From NCBI GenBank assembly GCA_977006965.1, contig OZ345355.1, positions 2,976,001 through 3,040,000 of the forward strand: 64,000 bases of DNA, read 5' to 3'. The stretch's first letter is position 1. Every line of letters starts with the position of its first letter. The position numbers were made by a program, and so were the translations under genes. Below are positions 52,871 through 64,000 of this stretch, piece by piece. This DNA comes from Phymatolithon calcareum. Its lineage: Eukaryota > Rhodophyta > Florideophyceae > Hapalidiales. The notes beneath the pieces were generated by a model. The model saw only the letters and a program-made list of their open reading frames with translations. It ran no database searches and had not been told where the DNA came from.

Positions 52871-54787
52871 CATAGATTAATACATGGGGAGCATACTGCA
52901 CACACATGTCATGTGCACAATATGATACTGGAATTTTACCAGTGCTGCACTGTGCACAACACGAATGTCTGGCAAAACAGTTGTCGCGACAATGCGGCTC
53001 TCGGGATGAAGAGCAAGAATTGGGGGACAAAACCGTGAGTATGATACACATTAGCTGTTATATATTCAGTGTACAGTATCAGGAGTACTCTGAATCGCCT
53101 GTACAGTATTGGCAATGGTTAAACACCTCTACTGTATGATCAGCCAATTCGCATGCAGCATAGGCCAGAAACGCGGAATTGAGTTTTTTCTGTCTCCATC
53201 ATATCTTGGAACGCCTGGACTGCCTGGTAGTGGTTGGACCGGACAGTTTGACATCCACTCCGTTTCGAAAATATTGAAAATTTTTCAATCCGCATCCGTG
53301 AATGGGTGGATAAAGCCCGACACGTCCTGTACTGTGCCACATATTTGGTGACTTTTTTGGATCAGCCTCCCCTTCCAAAAAATTCAAATCTTAAAAATTA
53401 GTTTTTTTACGCATTCTCAATCGGATTCAGCCTTACGATTCTAAAAATCCGTTCCACGCACGATTAATTTAACTATTTAGCGGTTCCACTCCGCTCCATT
53501 CCATTAAAAAAAGAAAAAACTGAATCCAATCCGAATCCGTTTTCCAAAATGTCGTGAGTAATCCGTCCTGATTTCCAAAATTTCTAAGTATACTACTGAT
53601 TAATCCGTCCGGTCCGACCCCTACTTCGTGCTGAAAGACGAAAGAGTGGAGCCCCGCGCGGCAGACAAGTGTCAGGCAATCCGCTACCGCGACGCACTTC
53701 TCCGAATGTGGCCGAATATCGCAGAACGAGACCCAATCGGGAGCCAGGCGACGCGCTGGCGGGAGGAAGAGACTCGGATACCCCACCGCCCCATCCCGAT
53801 CCCGAACGACTGCGCTATTAGCACTGCATTGAGACTGCCCAGTAAAGGTCCCACTACAGTTGTACTCGGTACCTAGGTCGTATCCCCAGTGACCCGCAAA
53901 CAATCGTGTGGCTATACGGCGCAAACAGGATCAAATGGATGAGAACCCTGCGATCTTTACTACTTATCCACAATTGGGCGAGATGCCAGCGAAGGGAATT
54001 AGTAGCGATCCTTGAGAACTTGACACACCACTGGCCATGCCTTCTGAGCTGGAGACCAGCAGCAAAGCACAGCGTCGCATCGAGGGTAATTCGGCCTGAC
54101 AAGTAGAGATTGCCCTAATGAGATATCCCGTAGCAGGTATGATACACGCAGCTAGAAACCTTCCAGAATGGAAAGTTGCCCACTTACTCCTTCAAAGGGG
54201 GCACCGGAACCGCAATAAAATGAACAATTACGCCGCCATCATAAGTTATCATATATTTCCGCTCTGCGACAAACTGGTCAACTTTTACCAGTGAGTGCCA
54301 TTTCTGGCCTTTATTGCACGATTCTCGGTTCGACTCCATCACTTTAAAGCTAGTATAGAAATATGTTCACGACTTCGTCATCAGCGTGAATGTATTCTGC
54401 TAATTGCTGTGGTTCTCTATAAATCTTGGATGTCAGGATTTGCGGGTTCCCCCACGGGCGAATGCGATCGCCCAGATAGAAGGTACCTTACTAAACAGCA
54501 CTAAAAACGAAGAAAAATGGGAGAAAAAATGGGATTACAGTAACTTTGGCTTAGTATAGAAACATGTTCATATGGGCGATGGTTCCCTTTTCATATACTG
54601 CGTTCGCCTGTCCTTCCTCCTTATCTTGATGTCGCGGAGAGTGGGTTCCCCAATAATTGCCGATGCGAAGGCCATGAATGTCCGTGTCGCTGAGAAAATC
54701 ACACGTCTGATCGCCAGAATCAATGATTTTTGGAATCCGATATTTATCACAATATTGCGCTTGCCAGAGAATCCTCGGCATGTGCTG

Positions 54788-54796
54788 GTTGTGGAT
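54788..54796. other. Empty target site of the MULE
   Basis: A single GTTGTGGAT within GCTGGTTGTGGATACGAATC, the sequence that is duplicated around 36399-42792. Confidence 0.93.
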
Positions 54797-54982
54797 ACGA
54801 ATCAATGGGACAATTCTGTGGACATCATCACTGATATGATTGGCGTGTATATGATACTGTAACCCTTTTTGAACAGATGGGGTCCTACGCGCAACGTTTG
54901 TTAATGTTGCGAACGTGTTACAGCTTTTCTGTATCTACGATGCAAGGACTAGTGATGCCCTCCTCATTATAATGAGGGCCCC

Positions 54983-55080
54983 GTCAAACTTTGGCACTGC
55001 AGCATTTCACGCAAATGATACCCTCCTCATTGTAATGGAAGGCATCATTTGCGCGAAATGCTGCAGTGCCAAAGTTTGAC
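54983..55080. repeat. Long conserved inverted repeat (hairpin), copy 2
   Basis: Same hairpin as 42969-43066. Arms run 54983-55020 and 55043-55080. Confidence 0.75.
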
Positions 55081-55383
55081 GGGTTTGACGATCGTTGAGG
55101 CCGAGGATGTATTGATGTTGCACAGCTTGCTGATCTGGTTGGACGAACAGTTGCATTGTTTCCATCTGCTTGTTGCTCGTAGTCTGCATCTCGTCCCGAA
55201 GGATATTCCGTTCTACGTCGAGATACGGTAGAGGTGCGAACCCCGCTATTCAAATCAGGAGCATCGCGCTAGACCTGGGTTTACGTCACGGAGCCCCTAC
55301 ATGTGAGCAGGCGTTGTCCACCCATTCGTGGACTAATGATTGTGTAGAGTTATCCTTCTCCATCCCACTCCGACAACATCGAA

Positions 55384-56043
55384 ATGGACTTCTTGACGCC
55401 CCTTCCAGTCTTCGAGTTTAATGGCATGATATTCATTGCGATTAACGTGCTCTGGGTGTTCTTCGCCGAAGTCTTCGTGCGCATGGGCTTCGAAATGTAT
55501 TTAACTCGTCAACTTCTGCTGGGCAGAGTATTGAGAATACAGGAGATGCCGTTGGGCCCGTTTTCATTTCATGCCTTCACGGACGGCACGAGGCGGATGG
55601 GGATCCAGATGTTGTTGCTCTTCATGCTATTCTTCGCTGCATCGCTTACCCTTGAGTTTGGCTTCGATGCGGGAACATACTTCACGTATACCGTCAAGGC
55701 CACCAGCGTACTCGCTCTCAATCAGGCTAGTGGAACATTCAACGAGTTGCGGGATCGTGGATTAGAACAGTACGAGTCAAACTCGTCGTCGTTGCCGCTC
55801 ACTAGGAGATACAGCGGTGACTTCCAGATTTACTTCCCCGTCACGAGGCAAAACAGAGGGCAGCCGTCCTGCAGTAATCGCGGCGCTGAAGCCAAGGGCG
55901 CCGTTGTGATGTTCATGGGCATGAGCGTGGATAGGGACCGCGGTCTGAACGTGAAGCGCGAGGAGAACATCAATCCCCGTTTCGACAACTTAAAGAAGGT
56001 GCGCTTCCCATGCAATTACCACGCGGAAGAAGAGTTTTGTTGA
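55384..56043 (+). CDS. Shortened membrane protein paralogue, 219 aa
   Basis: An open frame from ATG 55384 (MDFLTPLPVFEFN). The first ~124 residues match the 533-aa protein, with both N-terminal hydrophobic segments. Then 23 residues (the equivalent of FLLDN...MKGH, including NSCLD) are deleted in frame, and the family sequence continues until an unrelated tail ending EEEFC replaces the remaining ~300 residues. The third membrane segment and cytosolic tail are missing. The TATA-like box of the long genes is absent. The tail and following 1 kb are shared with 11880-12941. It could be an expressed short form or a relic. Confidence 0.6.
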   Translation: MDFLTPLPVFEFNGMIFIAINVLWVFFAEVFVRMGFEMYLTRQLLLGRVLRIQEMPLGPFSFHAFTDGTRRMGIQMLLLFMLFFAASLTLEFGFDAGTYFTYTVKATSVLALNQASGTFNELRDRGLEQYESNSSSLPLTRRYSGDFQIYFPVTRQNRGQPSCSNRGAEAKGAVVMFMGMSVDRDRGLNVKREENINPRFDNLKKVRFPCNYHAEEEFC

Positions 56044-58482
56044 AATTGAGTTTGACGAGCAGGTAGATCATTTGATGAAGCAAATGATGTATTTCTGAAA
56101 GAGAATTTGACTATTCGAGAAAGAAGAAGCCGGAGTTTTTATTTATAAGTTACCAACGCATCCGCAGACGCTTATTCGGAGAAGAAGATAAGTAGAATTT
56201 ATTTTAAGAGTTACCAGCTCATCTGCTGACGTTTGGGACCACTTTTCGGGTACCAAGCAAGCTTGGATCGATTCTGTCCGGTGAACAGTTTCTTATGGTT
56301 TGAGTTCCACGGTTCGATTGAGGGAATCGAGACTTACTCCTTTCTGAGAAGATGAGCCATTTTCCTGTCGAAAATCTTGATGAGGGCAAACTCAAGCTGA
56401 GTGTACTTTACATGGCTTCTATATCGTAGCAGAGGCCACAGAAAAGTGTTGAAGTTCAGTTGAACGGACAAGATGACCAGGGCGTCGAACACTGGGAGAA
56501 GCTGTAGAAGAGCAAAGCCTGTTCATGTCATATCGTTGTTCTTTTGAGTACAGCGTATGGATCAAGTTATTCTTCAAAGAGGGCTAGCCCAGGACAGATT
56601 TCACGGTTATCCAGAAGAAACCTTCAAATAGTTGTCCTTGAGCGCTGAGGGTGACTTCACCAATCACTAAACTCTATCTGTATCCCAGTTAGGGCTTTTC
56701 GTAGGTCTCCAGTGTTCGTATTCGATTTTCCCCCGGAACGAAAAAAATTCACTTGTTGAGATCTTGCTTTCTATCGAGCGAGTTGCACATGCGTTGGCGA
56801 CTGACGAAATTGCTTTCTTTCAGATTAAAGTAGTGCAGTTACCGTCAAATGCTAGTATGTGCACCGCAATGAGAGAACCGAAATGAACAAATGGAGGCCA
56901 AATGGCACGTAGGATTGGCCTACCACCGTGTTTTGAATGGTCTTCCGTATTTCGTATGAACTGTAATCATGCCGATAATCCTTGCAAATACTCGCTGCTC
57001 ATACTTCTTCAGTGTTAAAACCCTTAGATGTCCTTGATAGTCTTGCACAATAATGCTGGAGATCTAAACTATTTGTTGAAATGTAGCTTACGTATTGATT
57101 TCCAGACACGGATCGTGGAACCACCGCGTTTACTCCGGATGGGATCGAATCGTATCTCGAACGGCATTCAGAGAAGAAGGAATGCTTTCTTAATTACCTA
57201 GCAGATATAACGCCCTGCTGAAATCTACGTAGAAGATAATTCAGCAATAAATTACTGCCTTGCGAGTCTCATCGGGGAGATAGCCGTTTACATGCATACA
57301 TATATACATTTTCGGACTCTGAATTCTTCTCGAAGATGAGCACCATCGCCTTTTTCGTTCCCCGATCACTGCAGACCTTCGCGATTTGTTTGTTTGTTTG
57401 TTTATTGCAGGTTATTCGAATTACGCAAAGTGTACATTATTCAACATCTAGGGGTCCTCTAAATGTTCCTGATATGGATCCATTCCTGGTACTCGCGTAT
57501 CTGCTTCGCGCTAGTACTGCTGCACACCACTCCACGGCGACATCCGTGTGCCCTTTGCGGAACGTTAATTCAATTCTAGCTTGTGACAGGACTCGAACCG
57601 GCGACCTCAACATTCCTGCCTGTATCATACCGAAATAACCACTATACCACAGGTGGCTTCGCGATTTGGATTCTCCATAGAAGGTTCCAAATTCAGAAAA
57701 TCTTGTAATCAGAGCACTCCAGTATATAATCTCTACAGCGACGTTCCGAAGAACAGCAAAAATCTCGATCCTCGTCTCCAGCGGGTTGCATGCAACAGAA
57801 TATGATTTACAAAGAAGAATGTAGGACCGTGCGAATCTTAAATCCCACGCATTAGAGCCAGTAGCAATAAAATGAAGTGCCCTCGGAGCGCACTTGACAA
57901 AAGGTGCCACCAATGAGGAAAACCGTGCTGAAATATCAATTGCGCTCCGAAAGCAACTAAACGGCTGTAATGTCAGTGCTCTGAACAATACGAAGAACAA
58001 TGCAATATCATATGGAAAGAGCACCAAAAATTCCGCCACCGGTATTTGCACGTGATACCGCTGATCTCCTCATTCCTCCGGCGTCTCCGTCCATTCATTT
58101 TCGTTGACCAGTAGCTAAAGCAGAACGGGAATTTGTCAAAGGAGGAACCCAGCTATTAAAAGGCATCTGATCCGACAAGTATTCATCAAGCATTTGGAGG
58201 TGCATGCTCCCAACGAAGTGTTCGCAACTAAGAAGATGTCGGAATTTCCTGCCTGGACCCAAATTTAAGAACAGAAGTTGCGGCAAATTCATTCACCAAA
58301 GCGTAACCAGTTTGATGCCGGGGCTTCTCTACAGCAATCTGTCAAGAGTGCGCAAAAGAGCAATGAATAGAAAGTCTTTTAAAATTCGCTACTCTTGCGG
58401 TCTGGATGAGCTCACGAACGGTTGAATTTACAAATGTATACCACCGCGGGAATCCTATATCTGCTTGGGCCCGAATTTTCAC
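56044..58482. other. Spacer of host unit copy C
   Basis: Equivalent to 11938-14103 with a SINE inserted at 57388-57656. No gene is supported. The 204-codon minus-strand frame 57437-58051 runs through the SINE and is interrupted in other copies. Confidence 0.6.
57388..57656 (-). mobile_element. tRNA-derived SINE, 269 bp
   Basis: Absent from copies A and B, which read straight through GACCTTCGCGTTTTGG. It is flanked by the direct repeat CTTCGCGATTT (57377-57387 and 57657-57667). On the minus strand it starts with a ~73-nt tRNA-like head (57585-57657) with an A-box-like TGGTATAGTGG (57639-57649) and a perfect B box GGTTCGAGTCC (57589-57599), and ends in a (CAAA)n tail (57388-57404). These are the hallmarks of a polymerase III SINE moved by a LINE. 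Confidence 0.92.
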
Positions 58483-58490
58483 TATAAATA
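58483..58490 (+). promoter_or_regulatory. TATA-like box of the 200-aa gene, copy C
   Basis: TATAAATA lies 74 bp upstream of the ATG at 58557. Confidence 0.5.
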
Positions 58491-58556
58491 ATCCTTCCGC
58501 CTTCACCTGCGACAATGTTGAACCAGCACCCAAGCCACCAACGGCTTCCGTCAAAG

Positions 58557-59159
58557 ATGGAACTTGAGACGGCCGCAGTTCAGGTTAATTCTGCTGCGAA
58601 CGCGCTGCTCAAGGAAGCCATTGCGTCAAGCTCGCTTCTCAAAGTGACTAGAATGGCTTTCAGTGCAACCGCCGTGATTGCAGCGGCAGAATCCAGCATC
58701 CACAAGCTGCGAATGGAGGCAATGGCGTTGGAATTACTTACCCTAGCGTGGAAAGATGCGGCGAAGCGACTGCAAGACACATACTACAACACCAGAGAGC
58801 TGCGAGACGAGTGGAAGACCGGAATGGATGAGGAGCCGATTCGAAAGGGTCATGACGATTCTCTGGAGTATCGCAGTTTATCCAATTCTGCCGGAGAAAG
58901 TGTGCGAAATCAGATGCGGGCAACAAAAGCAGCTATGAGGGAAGTTTCGGCTTCTGTTCTTGTTACAGAGGCAGCTGTTACCCGGGAAGTAGATGCGGTC
59001 AAGAGTAGGATTCAAGCGCTTACTCTTCAGCTGGAGCCGAAGAATGTTGACAAGTTCGGGGCTCGTGACGAAGAGTGGGATGGTTATGTACACGGAAAGA
59101 AGCCTGATCGTATTTTGCTACCGCGCGCAAGCTCTGCGATGGACGACGAGGAACTATAG
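58557..59159 (+). CDS. 200-aa helical protein, copy C, unknown family
   Basis: An intact frame with the same start, length and DDEEL end as copies A and B. Differences include Thr for Lys near residue 5, Asn for His, several Ala/Ser changes and Val-Lys for Ala-Glu at about residue 147. An in-frame ATG 42 bp upstream exists only here, so I keep the shared start. That the frame has stayed open in the most diverged copy is the best sign that the protein is real. It is followed after 2.1 kb by the intact 533-aa gene. Confidence 0.72.
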   Translation: MELETAAVQVNSAANALLKEAIASSSLLKVTRMAFSATAVIAAAESSIHKLRMEAMALELLTLAWKDAAKRLQDTYYNTRELRDEWKTGMDEEPIRKGHDDSLEYRSLSNSAGESVRNQMRATKAAMREVSASVLVTEAAVTREVDAVKSRIQALTLQLEPKNVDKFGARDEEWDGYVHGKKPDRILLPRASSAMDDEEL

Positions 59160-61218
59160 ATGGAGGAAACACGCAGACCACATTGTAAGGTCGGATCACT
59201 ATCGTGTTAGAGTAGCGAGGTGTCTGGTTTTCAGCACAAACTGCGATCTTCAATTATAAAAGATTTTTGTGTGCTTCTTGTGTCCATTTTTTGTGGTAGC
59301 AGAACAATTCTGGAACTGTACGGTGACGAATACGGAAAGCGAGCACGGTGCTCAATATGCTTTAATTGTTTACCACGTACGGCAAGTTTTTTCTGTTCAA
59401 TTGAAGTTTATTTAAAAGCCTCACAGTCATTCGAATATGGGGGCAACGAAGGTGTGTCAAGTGCTAAGCTTTGCCATTTTAATCCAGGACAGAGTCTTAA
59501 AGCGTATCCTTGACTCTATTTGAATTGGCTTGGTACATAAGCCCGACTTGGGCGAGCCGATCATTCCGTTTGGACTGTGAATCATGTAAAGCTTACATAT
59601 TCTTCGTCTTTTGCTAATAGGAGTACCCTTCGATACGCTTGGAGGTGATTCCTTCTTCCATTCTCTAGTTTGGTTGGGGAATCGGAGGCGTAGCATGTAC
59701 TTCTGGCACCGGGAATTTTCCAAGGATAGAGAGCATAAGAAGTATAAGTAATTCTTCAAAAAGTGTTCAGAGTTGTGATCATCTCCGCCTGGCACGACCG
59801 ATTTTAGCGTATCCATGGTATCCAGTCTCCTATAATCCTGCTCATCTTGAAAGCTGTCCAACGAAGGAAGAAATACGACTCATCAAGTGCTCAGTCCCGT
59901 CGAACATATCCTGATGGTCAATCGCCGACGAGGCCCAAGGCAGATTCTAGATCCTAATTGACCTAACTCTGAGGAATTTTGTCCGGATCACAAATGATAG
60001 TTTTGGTGTATTGATATGTGTCCTGAGGTCAGTAGCGTTCCGAATGCCTACCTTTTTTATATAGAATGGAATAAACTTGAACCTTCGAAGCGCTGCTAGC
60101 CCCATTAGGGGAAAAGGCAAATGAATGAAAAAATGCTTCGCTGAATTGACAATGGACGTGGGAAAAGCTCGGTGTCACATGGCATCCACTGGAGTACAGT
60201 AAAACGCGATCGATCGATTAATGAATGGCATTTCAGGAACTAAGGATGTCAGCACTGAAGTCGCACAAGATGTTAAAGTACCGCACTCAGCGATACTGTT
60301 TTCTAACAAAAAACAGTAAGTACAATTAAAAAATTCACAAAATTTTGATAACGGCGTCAACTCAACAGCACTCTTTTCTCCAATAAAAAACCAGCTAGAA
60401 AAGGAAAACCAGCTAATGCTAAAGAACCAATTAACATTCTTTTTAAAGAGAGTGTATTTGTTCATTTTTATTGAGGTGCCCGGTGCTCTCTTGAAGGAGA
60501 AAGTTGGCAACCTTCCAGTTCACCTCTTGCGTTGAAGACACAACGCGCGCCAGCTGTCACGTCCGTCCGGGCAGAAATATCCCCTTGCTCATTTGCAGAC
60601 GTGCCGACCAATTGCTATTCGCCAGAAGACATCGTGTGCTGCGGAACGTGTAGGAATGCTAAGCTGCTTTGTCCACACAATCTGTGTTTGGCTTCTGCTC
60701 CACGTCGGGTGCATTTATTGGCACGCAATGCTGCGCTAATTCTGGGGCCATTGTTGTCATGTTGTAAGGATGGACATTTATTGACGGTAAGCTGTTGCCA
60801 GCAGCATGGAACGTAGAGTGGACGAATGCGTCGAAAACAGGTTTCCGTTTTCTTCTCCAAGATGAAGAGGAATGGCGCACTCAATCTTGAGTATGATACG
60901 ACTCCATGGGGACAAATCTGCCAACATCTCCAACACCCCTGATCGTCTGCCCACAGCATTATTTGCCGATGTTGCAAGCCGTATTTTCTACGCTTGGAGT
61001 ATTCAGAAGCGCAGCATGTACTACACTGCAAAGGTGGGAGGGCTTTGGCTGTTGTTGATCCACAGGTTGCAATTCATTTGTTTAATGTCACTCGATGATT
61101 TGTTTTCACGGACAGTAGCATTGGTACCAATTGTTTTTCGTCGAGAGAAGTAATTCATGGTCTAACGTATCGCGGCTCAACATTGCGTGCAAACTCGGTC
61201 TATGTCGCTGAACTCGTC
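59160..61218. other. Spacer between the 200-aa and 533-aa genes, copy C
   Basis: Shorter than in A and B: it lacks the retroposed insert (site about 59755) and about 775 bp at about 60520. No gene is supported. Confidence 0.5.
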
Positions 61219-61226
61219 TATATTTA
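61219..61226 (+). promoter_or_regulatory. TATA-like box of the 533-aa gene, copy C
   Basis: TATATTTA lies 56 bp upstream of the ATG at 61275. Confidence 0.5.
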
Positions 61227-61274
61227 TAGACATGGGTCACCCAGTTTCTAACAACCCATGCCGGCAACTTCGAA

Positions 61275-62876
61275 ATGGCCTTCTCGACGCCCCTTCCCGT
61301 ATTCGAGTTTAATGTCATGATATTCATTGCGATTAACGTGCTCTGGGTGTTCTTCGCCGAAGTCTTCGTGCGCATGGGCTTCGAAATGTATTTAACTCGT
61401 CAACTTCTGCTGGGCAGAGTATTGAGAATACAGGAGATGCCGTTGGGCCCATGGTCATTTCATGCTTTCACGGACGGCACGAGGCGGATGGGGATCCAGA
61501 TGTTGTTGCTCTTCATGCTATTCTTCGCTGCATCGATTACCCTTGAATTTGGCTTCGATGCGGATACATACTTCAAGTATACCGTCAAGGCCACCAGCGT
61601 ACTCGCTCTCAATCAAGCTGATGGAACATTCAACGCGTTGCGGGGATACAGATTTCTTCTGGAGAGCACAGGATATTATATCGCGAGTATGAACAGCTGT
61701 CTCGATCCAATGGAAGGTCATATAGAACAGTACGAGTCAAACTCGTCGTCGTTGCCGATCACTAGGAGATACAGCGGTGACTTCAAGATTTACTTTCCCG
61801 TGACGAATCAAAGCACTGGGCAGCCGTACTGCAGTAATCGTGGTGCGAAAGTCAAGGGCGCCGTTGTGATGTTCGTGGGCATCAGCGCGGACAGGGACCG
61901 CGGTTTGAACATGAACCGCGAGGAGAACATCAATCCCCATTTCGTCAACCTGGAAAGGGACATTTTACAAACTCTTGCCGTGCGTCGCTCCGTGCCCCCA
62001 TCTACTTCGACCTTTGTCGATGCTTCGCTCACCGTGCGAAACATCACCGTCGCTCCAGGGATCGTGTGTAAAATGGGTCAAACGCAGCGCCAATTGTGCT
62101 TCATTGAACTGCAACAGCCTTACAAGTTCAGAAAAGATGATTTCACCCACGCACTTGTGCAGCAAAATTCGATGGACCCGAGCAAATGGTTTGCGCACGC
62201 GCTTGTTCGGCAGCCTGATTCCGTACAGCAATTCGTTGACTACGGGTGGTACAAAACGTACGGATCACGCATTCCATACCGTGTGGAACATATGCCGATG
62301 GTGCTCGTCTACCTTGATGACGAAGGGTTGTCGTTTGGACCTTCGTTTTCCGTGTTGCAATCTGTGGGACACTTGCTCGGTGCCGGTCCGGGGTACAGAT
62401 TCAGCGTTCGACGGAAATTTGGATTGGCAGGTGAGGACAACAAAGTTCGGAAGGGCATAACAGCTGGGGCCACTATAAGCTTTGCAGGGTGCGCTGCGAT
62501 GGGGGCACATGGTTTGCTGTTACTCATCGTAATTGCCAGGTTCTTGTTCGAGTTGGGGGCCCAGTTTGTGATTAGGCGGCAGCGCAATGATGACCCTACC
62601 GCCGCTGAAGTGAAAGACTTGCCTTATCGGGCAGTGAAGGTGTCACGGCGATGGTTGGAGCATCTGGTTGGAAGGTCAGAGAGGTCGTTTCATGTTGCCG
62701 GGGACGACGAAGTTCGACTTTTCGTTGCCGTCGTGGGGGATGATATCGCCAAAGTTGAGCTTCTCGTCGAGGCGGATGCGGAAGAACTGATGCGTGCTCG
62801 GGGGCAATATGCGTCGACAAGCTTGTTGACTTTGTTTGGCGATTTGTATACTTTGAACAATCGTCGAGGCTTGTAA
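61275..62876 (+). CDS. 533-aa multi-pass membrane protein, copy C, unknown family
   Basis: A complete 533-residue frame with the same length as copy B despite many substitutions, so the reading frame has been kept. The three hydrophobic segments (about 9-31, 72-92, 398-427), the four ectodomain Cys and most sequons are preserved; the QQNST site reads QQNSM here. Changes cluster in the region of residues 125-165, which may be a more variable part of the ectodomain. It follows the 200-aa gene copy C. No known family is recognised, and a surface or endomembrane role is inferred only from topology. Confidence 0.78.
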   Translation: MAFSTPLPVFEFNVMIFIAINVLWVFFAEVFVRMGFEMYLTRQLLLGRVLRIQEMPLGPWSFHAFTDGTRRMGIQMLLLFMLFFAASITLEFGFDADTYFKYTVKATSVLALNQADGTFNALRGYRFLLESTGYYIASMNSCLDPMEGHIEQYESNSSSLPITRRYSGDFKIYFPVTNQSTGQPYCSNRGAKVKGAVVMFVGISADRDRGLNMNREENINPHFVNLERDILQTLAVRRSVPPSTSTFVDASLTVRNITVAPGIVCKMGQTQRQLCFIELQQPYKFRKDDFTHALVQQNSMDPSKWFAHALVRQPDSVQQFVDYGWYKTYGSRIPYRVEHMPMVLVYLDDEGLSFGPSFSVLQSVGHLLGAGPGYRFSVRRKFGLAGEDNKVRKGITAGATISFAGCAAMGAHGLLLLIVIARFLFELGAQFVIRRQRNDDPTAAEVKDLPYRAVKVSRRWLEHLVGRSERSFHVAGDDEVRLFVAVVGDDIAKVELLVEADAEELMRARGQYASTSLLTLFGDLYTLNNRRGL

Positions 62877-64000
62877 ATGATCGCCGAAAACTTTCTACAC
62901 TTTTCGAAGAACACCCTTTGTATGAGCAGCAAGGCCAGAGACGATGCGGAGGTATGGAAATCTTCTCAGATTTGCCCACCTCAATCCTGCCATCACCTAC
63001 CTCTTGAAATCATACACTGCGTGCAGACCACCGATGATGGCATGCACGCCACTACAAGACAACTACCGCCGGTGATCCGCATGAATCGATACCCATTGGT
63101 TTGTCGCGGCGACGCATCCACCACGCGCGATGACATCCGGGCGTTGATCGACATCGCTCATGACTGTCTTGGAGCCGCAACCAGTGGCAGTCGAGGAGCA
63201 GCGCCGCGCGAAGGATCCCCGTGCCGAGCCAGGTCGTTCGACACTGTCTCGAGCCGCAACTAGCGGCATTCGAGAAGCCGCCACGCGCTAAGACGCTCTC
63301 GCGACAACCTAGGTCGCCCGACAGCGCCGGGCGCCACAACCGGTGGCCGCCTGGAAGAACCCTTACGCGCGTGACGACCGGGCCAAGGACGCCTTTTGGA
63401 CGCTTTCCATGCGACCCTCTCATCAGGTTGCGCCACGCGGCGCCGGGCTGCGACAGGCCGAGACTCTGTGCGTCACATTCACAGGCGCGTACACCAGGCG
63501 GCGGTTGAAAACACAGCTGCACGCAGCGCAGAGTCTAAAGCTTGCGCGACAGTCTCACCGGCGCGCACAGTCGCCAGCAACTGCTCTAGAGTCCGAGCCT
63601 CGCCGATCGAAATTTCTATATCAAGCAAGACGCTGAAGAAACCTTGATCTCCAGCACACGCATCGCAAGCTTGCAGACGCGTTCACACGGAGTCACGCAC
63701 TTCGGAACGTGCCTGAACCGAGACGTGAACCGCGCGTAAGGCAGCGAACAGCGTGAGGAGCTTTTTGGTACACCGGCTGTCCTTTTCCCACAAAGGACTC
63801 GTGCGATATCTGATTTCTCGGCAGAGGCTAGACAGGTGAGCTTTTCGAGTTGGCAGCCCGCGTTCTTTTGTTGACCACCCACCCACCCTTCATAGTCTTT
63901 TGTAGTAGTAGTGAAGCTATCGCACGGCTACAACTACGGCAATCCGGTTCTCCGGCAAGCGGTGCTTGTCCGGGAGGATGTTCCTAAGAGTTACTGGACG
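62877..64000. other. GC-rich right end without identified genes
   Basis: Homology to copy B stops at about 62898. Around 63165-63420 the sequence forms three loosely similar ~79-bp units (GAGCCGCAACCAGTGGCAGTCGAGG-type starts spaced 79-81 bp, with AGGTCGTTCGACA and AGGTCGCCCGACA), a degenerate tandem repeat. Frames on both strands are short and have no recognisable domain. Confidence 0.45.

Larger units (their letters stand above)
52878..55383. other. Host segment without genes, copy 2
   Basis: Matches 33741-36398 joined to 42802-43371, without the MULE, the possible solo LTR and the 61-bp insert. No gene is supported. Frames of up to 151 codons on the minus strand (53469-53924) are not conserved in the first copy. 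Confidence 0.6.

Noticed and set aside
54310-54335. Perfect B-box-like GGTTCGACTCC, possible tRNA or SINE
   Set aside because: No A box or foldable tRNA upstream, and the other host copy (about 35920) has lost the match.
57437-58051. 204-codon minus-strand frame
   Set aside because: Runs through the SINE insertion and is not kept in copies A and B.
1-64000. CRISPR arrays, bacterial operons, ribosomal RNA genes
   Set aside because: None seen. The gene content and transposon types are eukaryotic.

Overview
The window is repeat-rich nuclear DNA of a eukaryote with intron-poor genes. TATA-like motifs stand at fixed distances upstream of repeated genes, and transposons of almost every class are nested in one another. 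The Ty3/gypsy, Ty1/copia, hAT, piggyBac and pogo-type proteins resemble those I remember from oomycetes. I therefore favour a stramenopile of oomycete type, with a red alga as an alternative; this rests on recall and is not proven.

Layout. 1-4984: a Ty3/gypsy element on the minus strand with one 1531-codon Gag-Pol frame and its 5' LTR. 4985-19500: two head-to-tail copies of a ~7.95 kb unit carrying a 200-aa helical protein gene and a 533-aa membrane protein gene. A third, diverged copy lies at 55384-62880. 19500-56000: two further copies of flanking segments, made different by insertions. These are a hAT (20429-22754), a decayed Ty1/copia (about 23062-33740, itself holding a piggyBac and a Tc1 element), a 6.4-kb Mutator-like element (36399-42792), a pogo-like element (46732-49076), a second, shortened copia remnant (about 46200-52490), a MITE (52515-52870) and a tRNA-derived SINE (57388-57656). 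62900-64000: GC-rich, weakly repetitive, no gene recognised.

Because host segments occur two or more times, several insertions can be checked against an empty site inside the window. The hAT has an 8-bp duplication, the Mutator-like element a 9-bp one, and the pogo and Tc1 elements TA. Coding parts of most elements are broken by frameshifts, stops, internal deletions or a single catalytic substitution.

The most interesting object is the Mutator-like element at 36399-42792. Besides a broken MURA-type transposase it carries two intact genes transcribed away from a shared 426-bp region: a divergent histone H3 (143 residues after Met) and a J-domain-like protein that lacks the HPD motif and has a long acidic segment. 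A transposon carrying an H3 variant next to a J-like, possibly histone-chaperone-like protein could be an undescribed chromatin-modifying cargo. The link between the two proteins is inference.

Host-type genes that look intact are three 200-aa helical proteins (6226, 14178, 58557), two complete 533-aa membrane proteins (17879, 61275), one chimeric 541-aa version (9930) and one shortened 219-aa version (55384). I recognise no known family for them.
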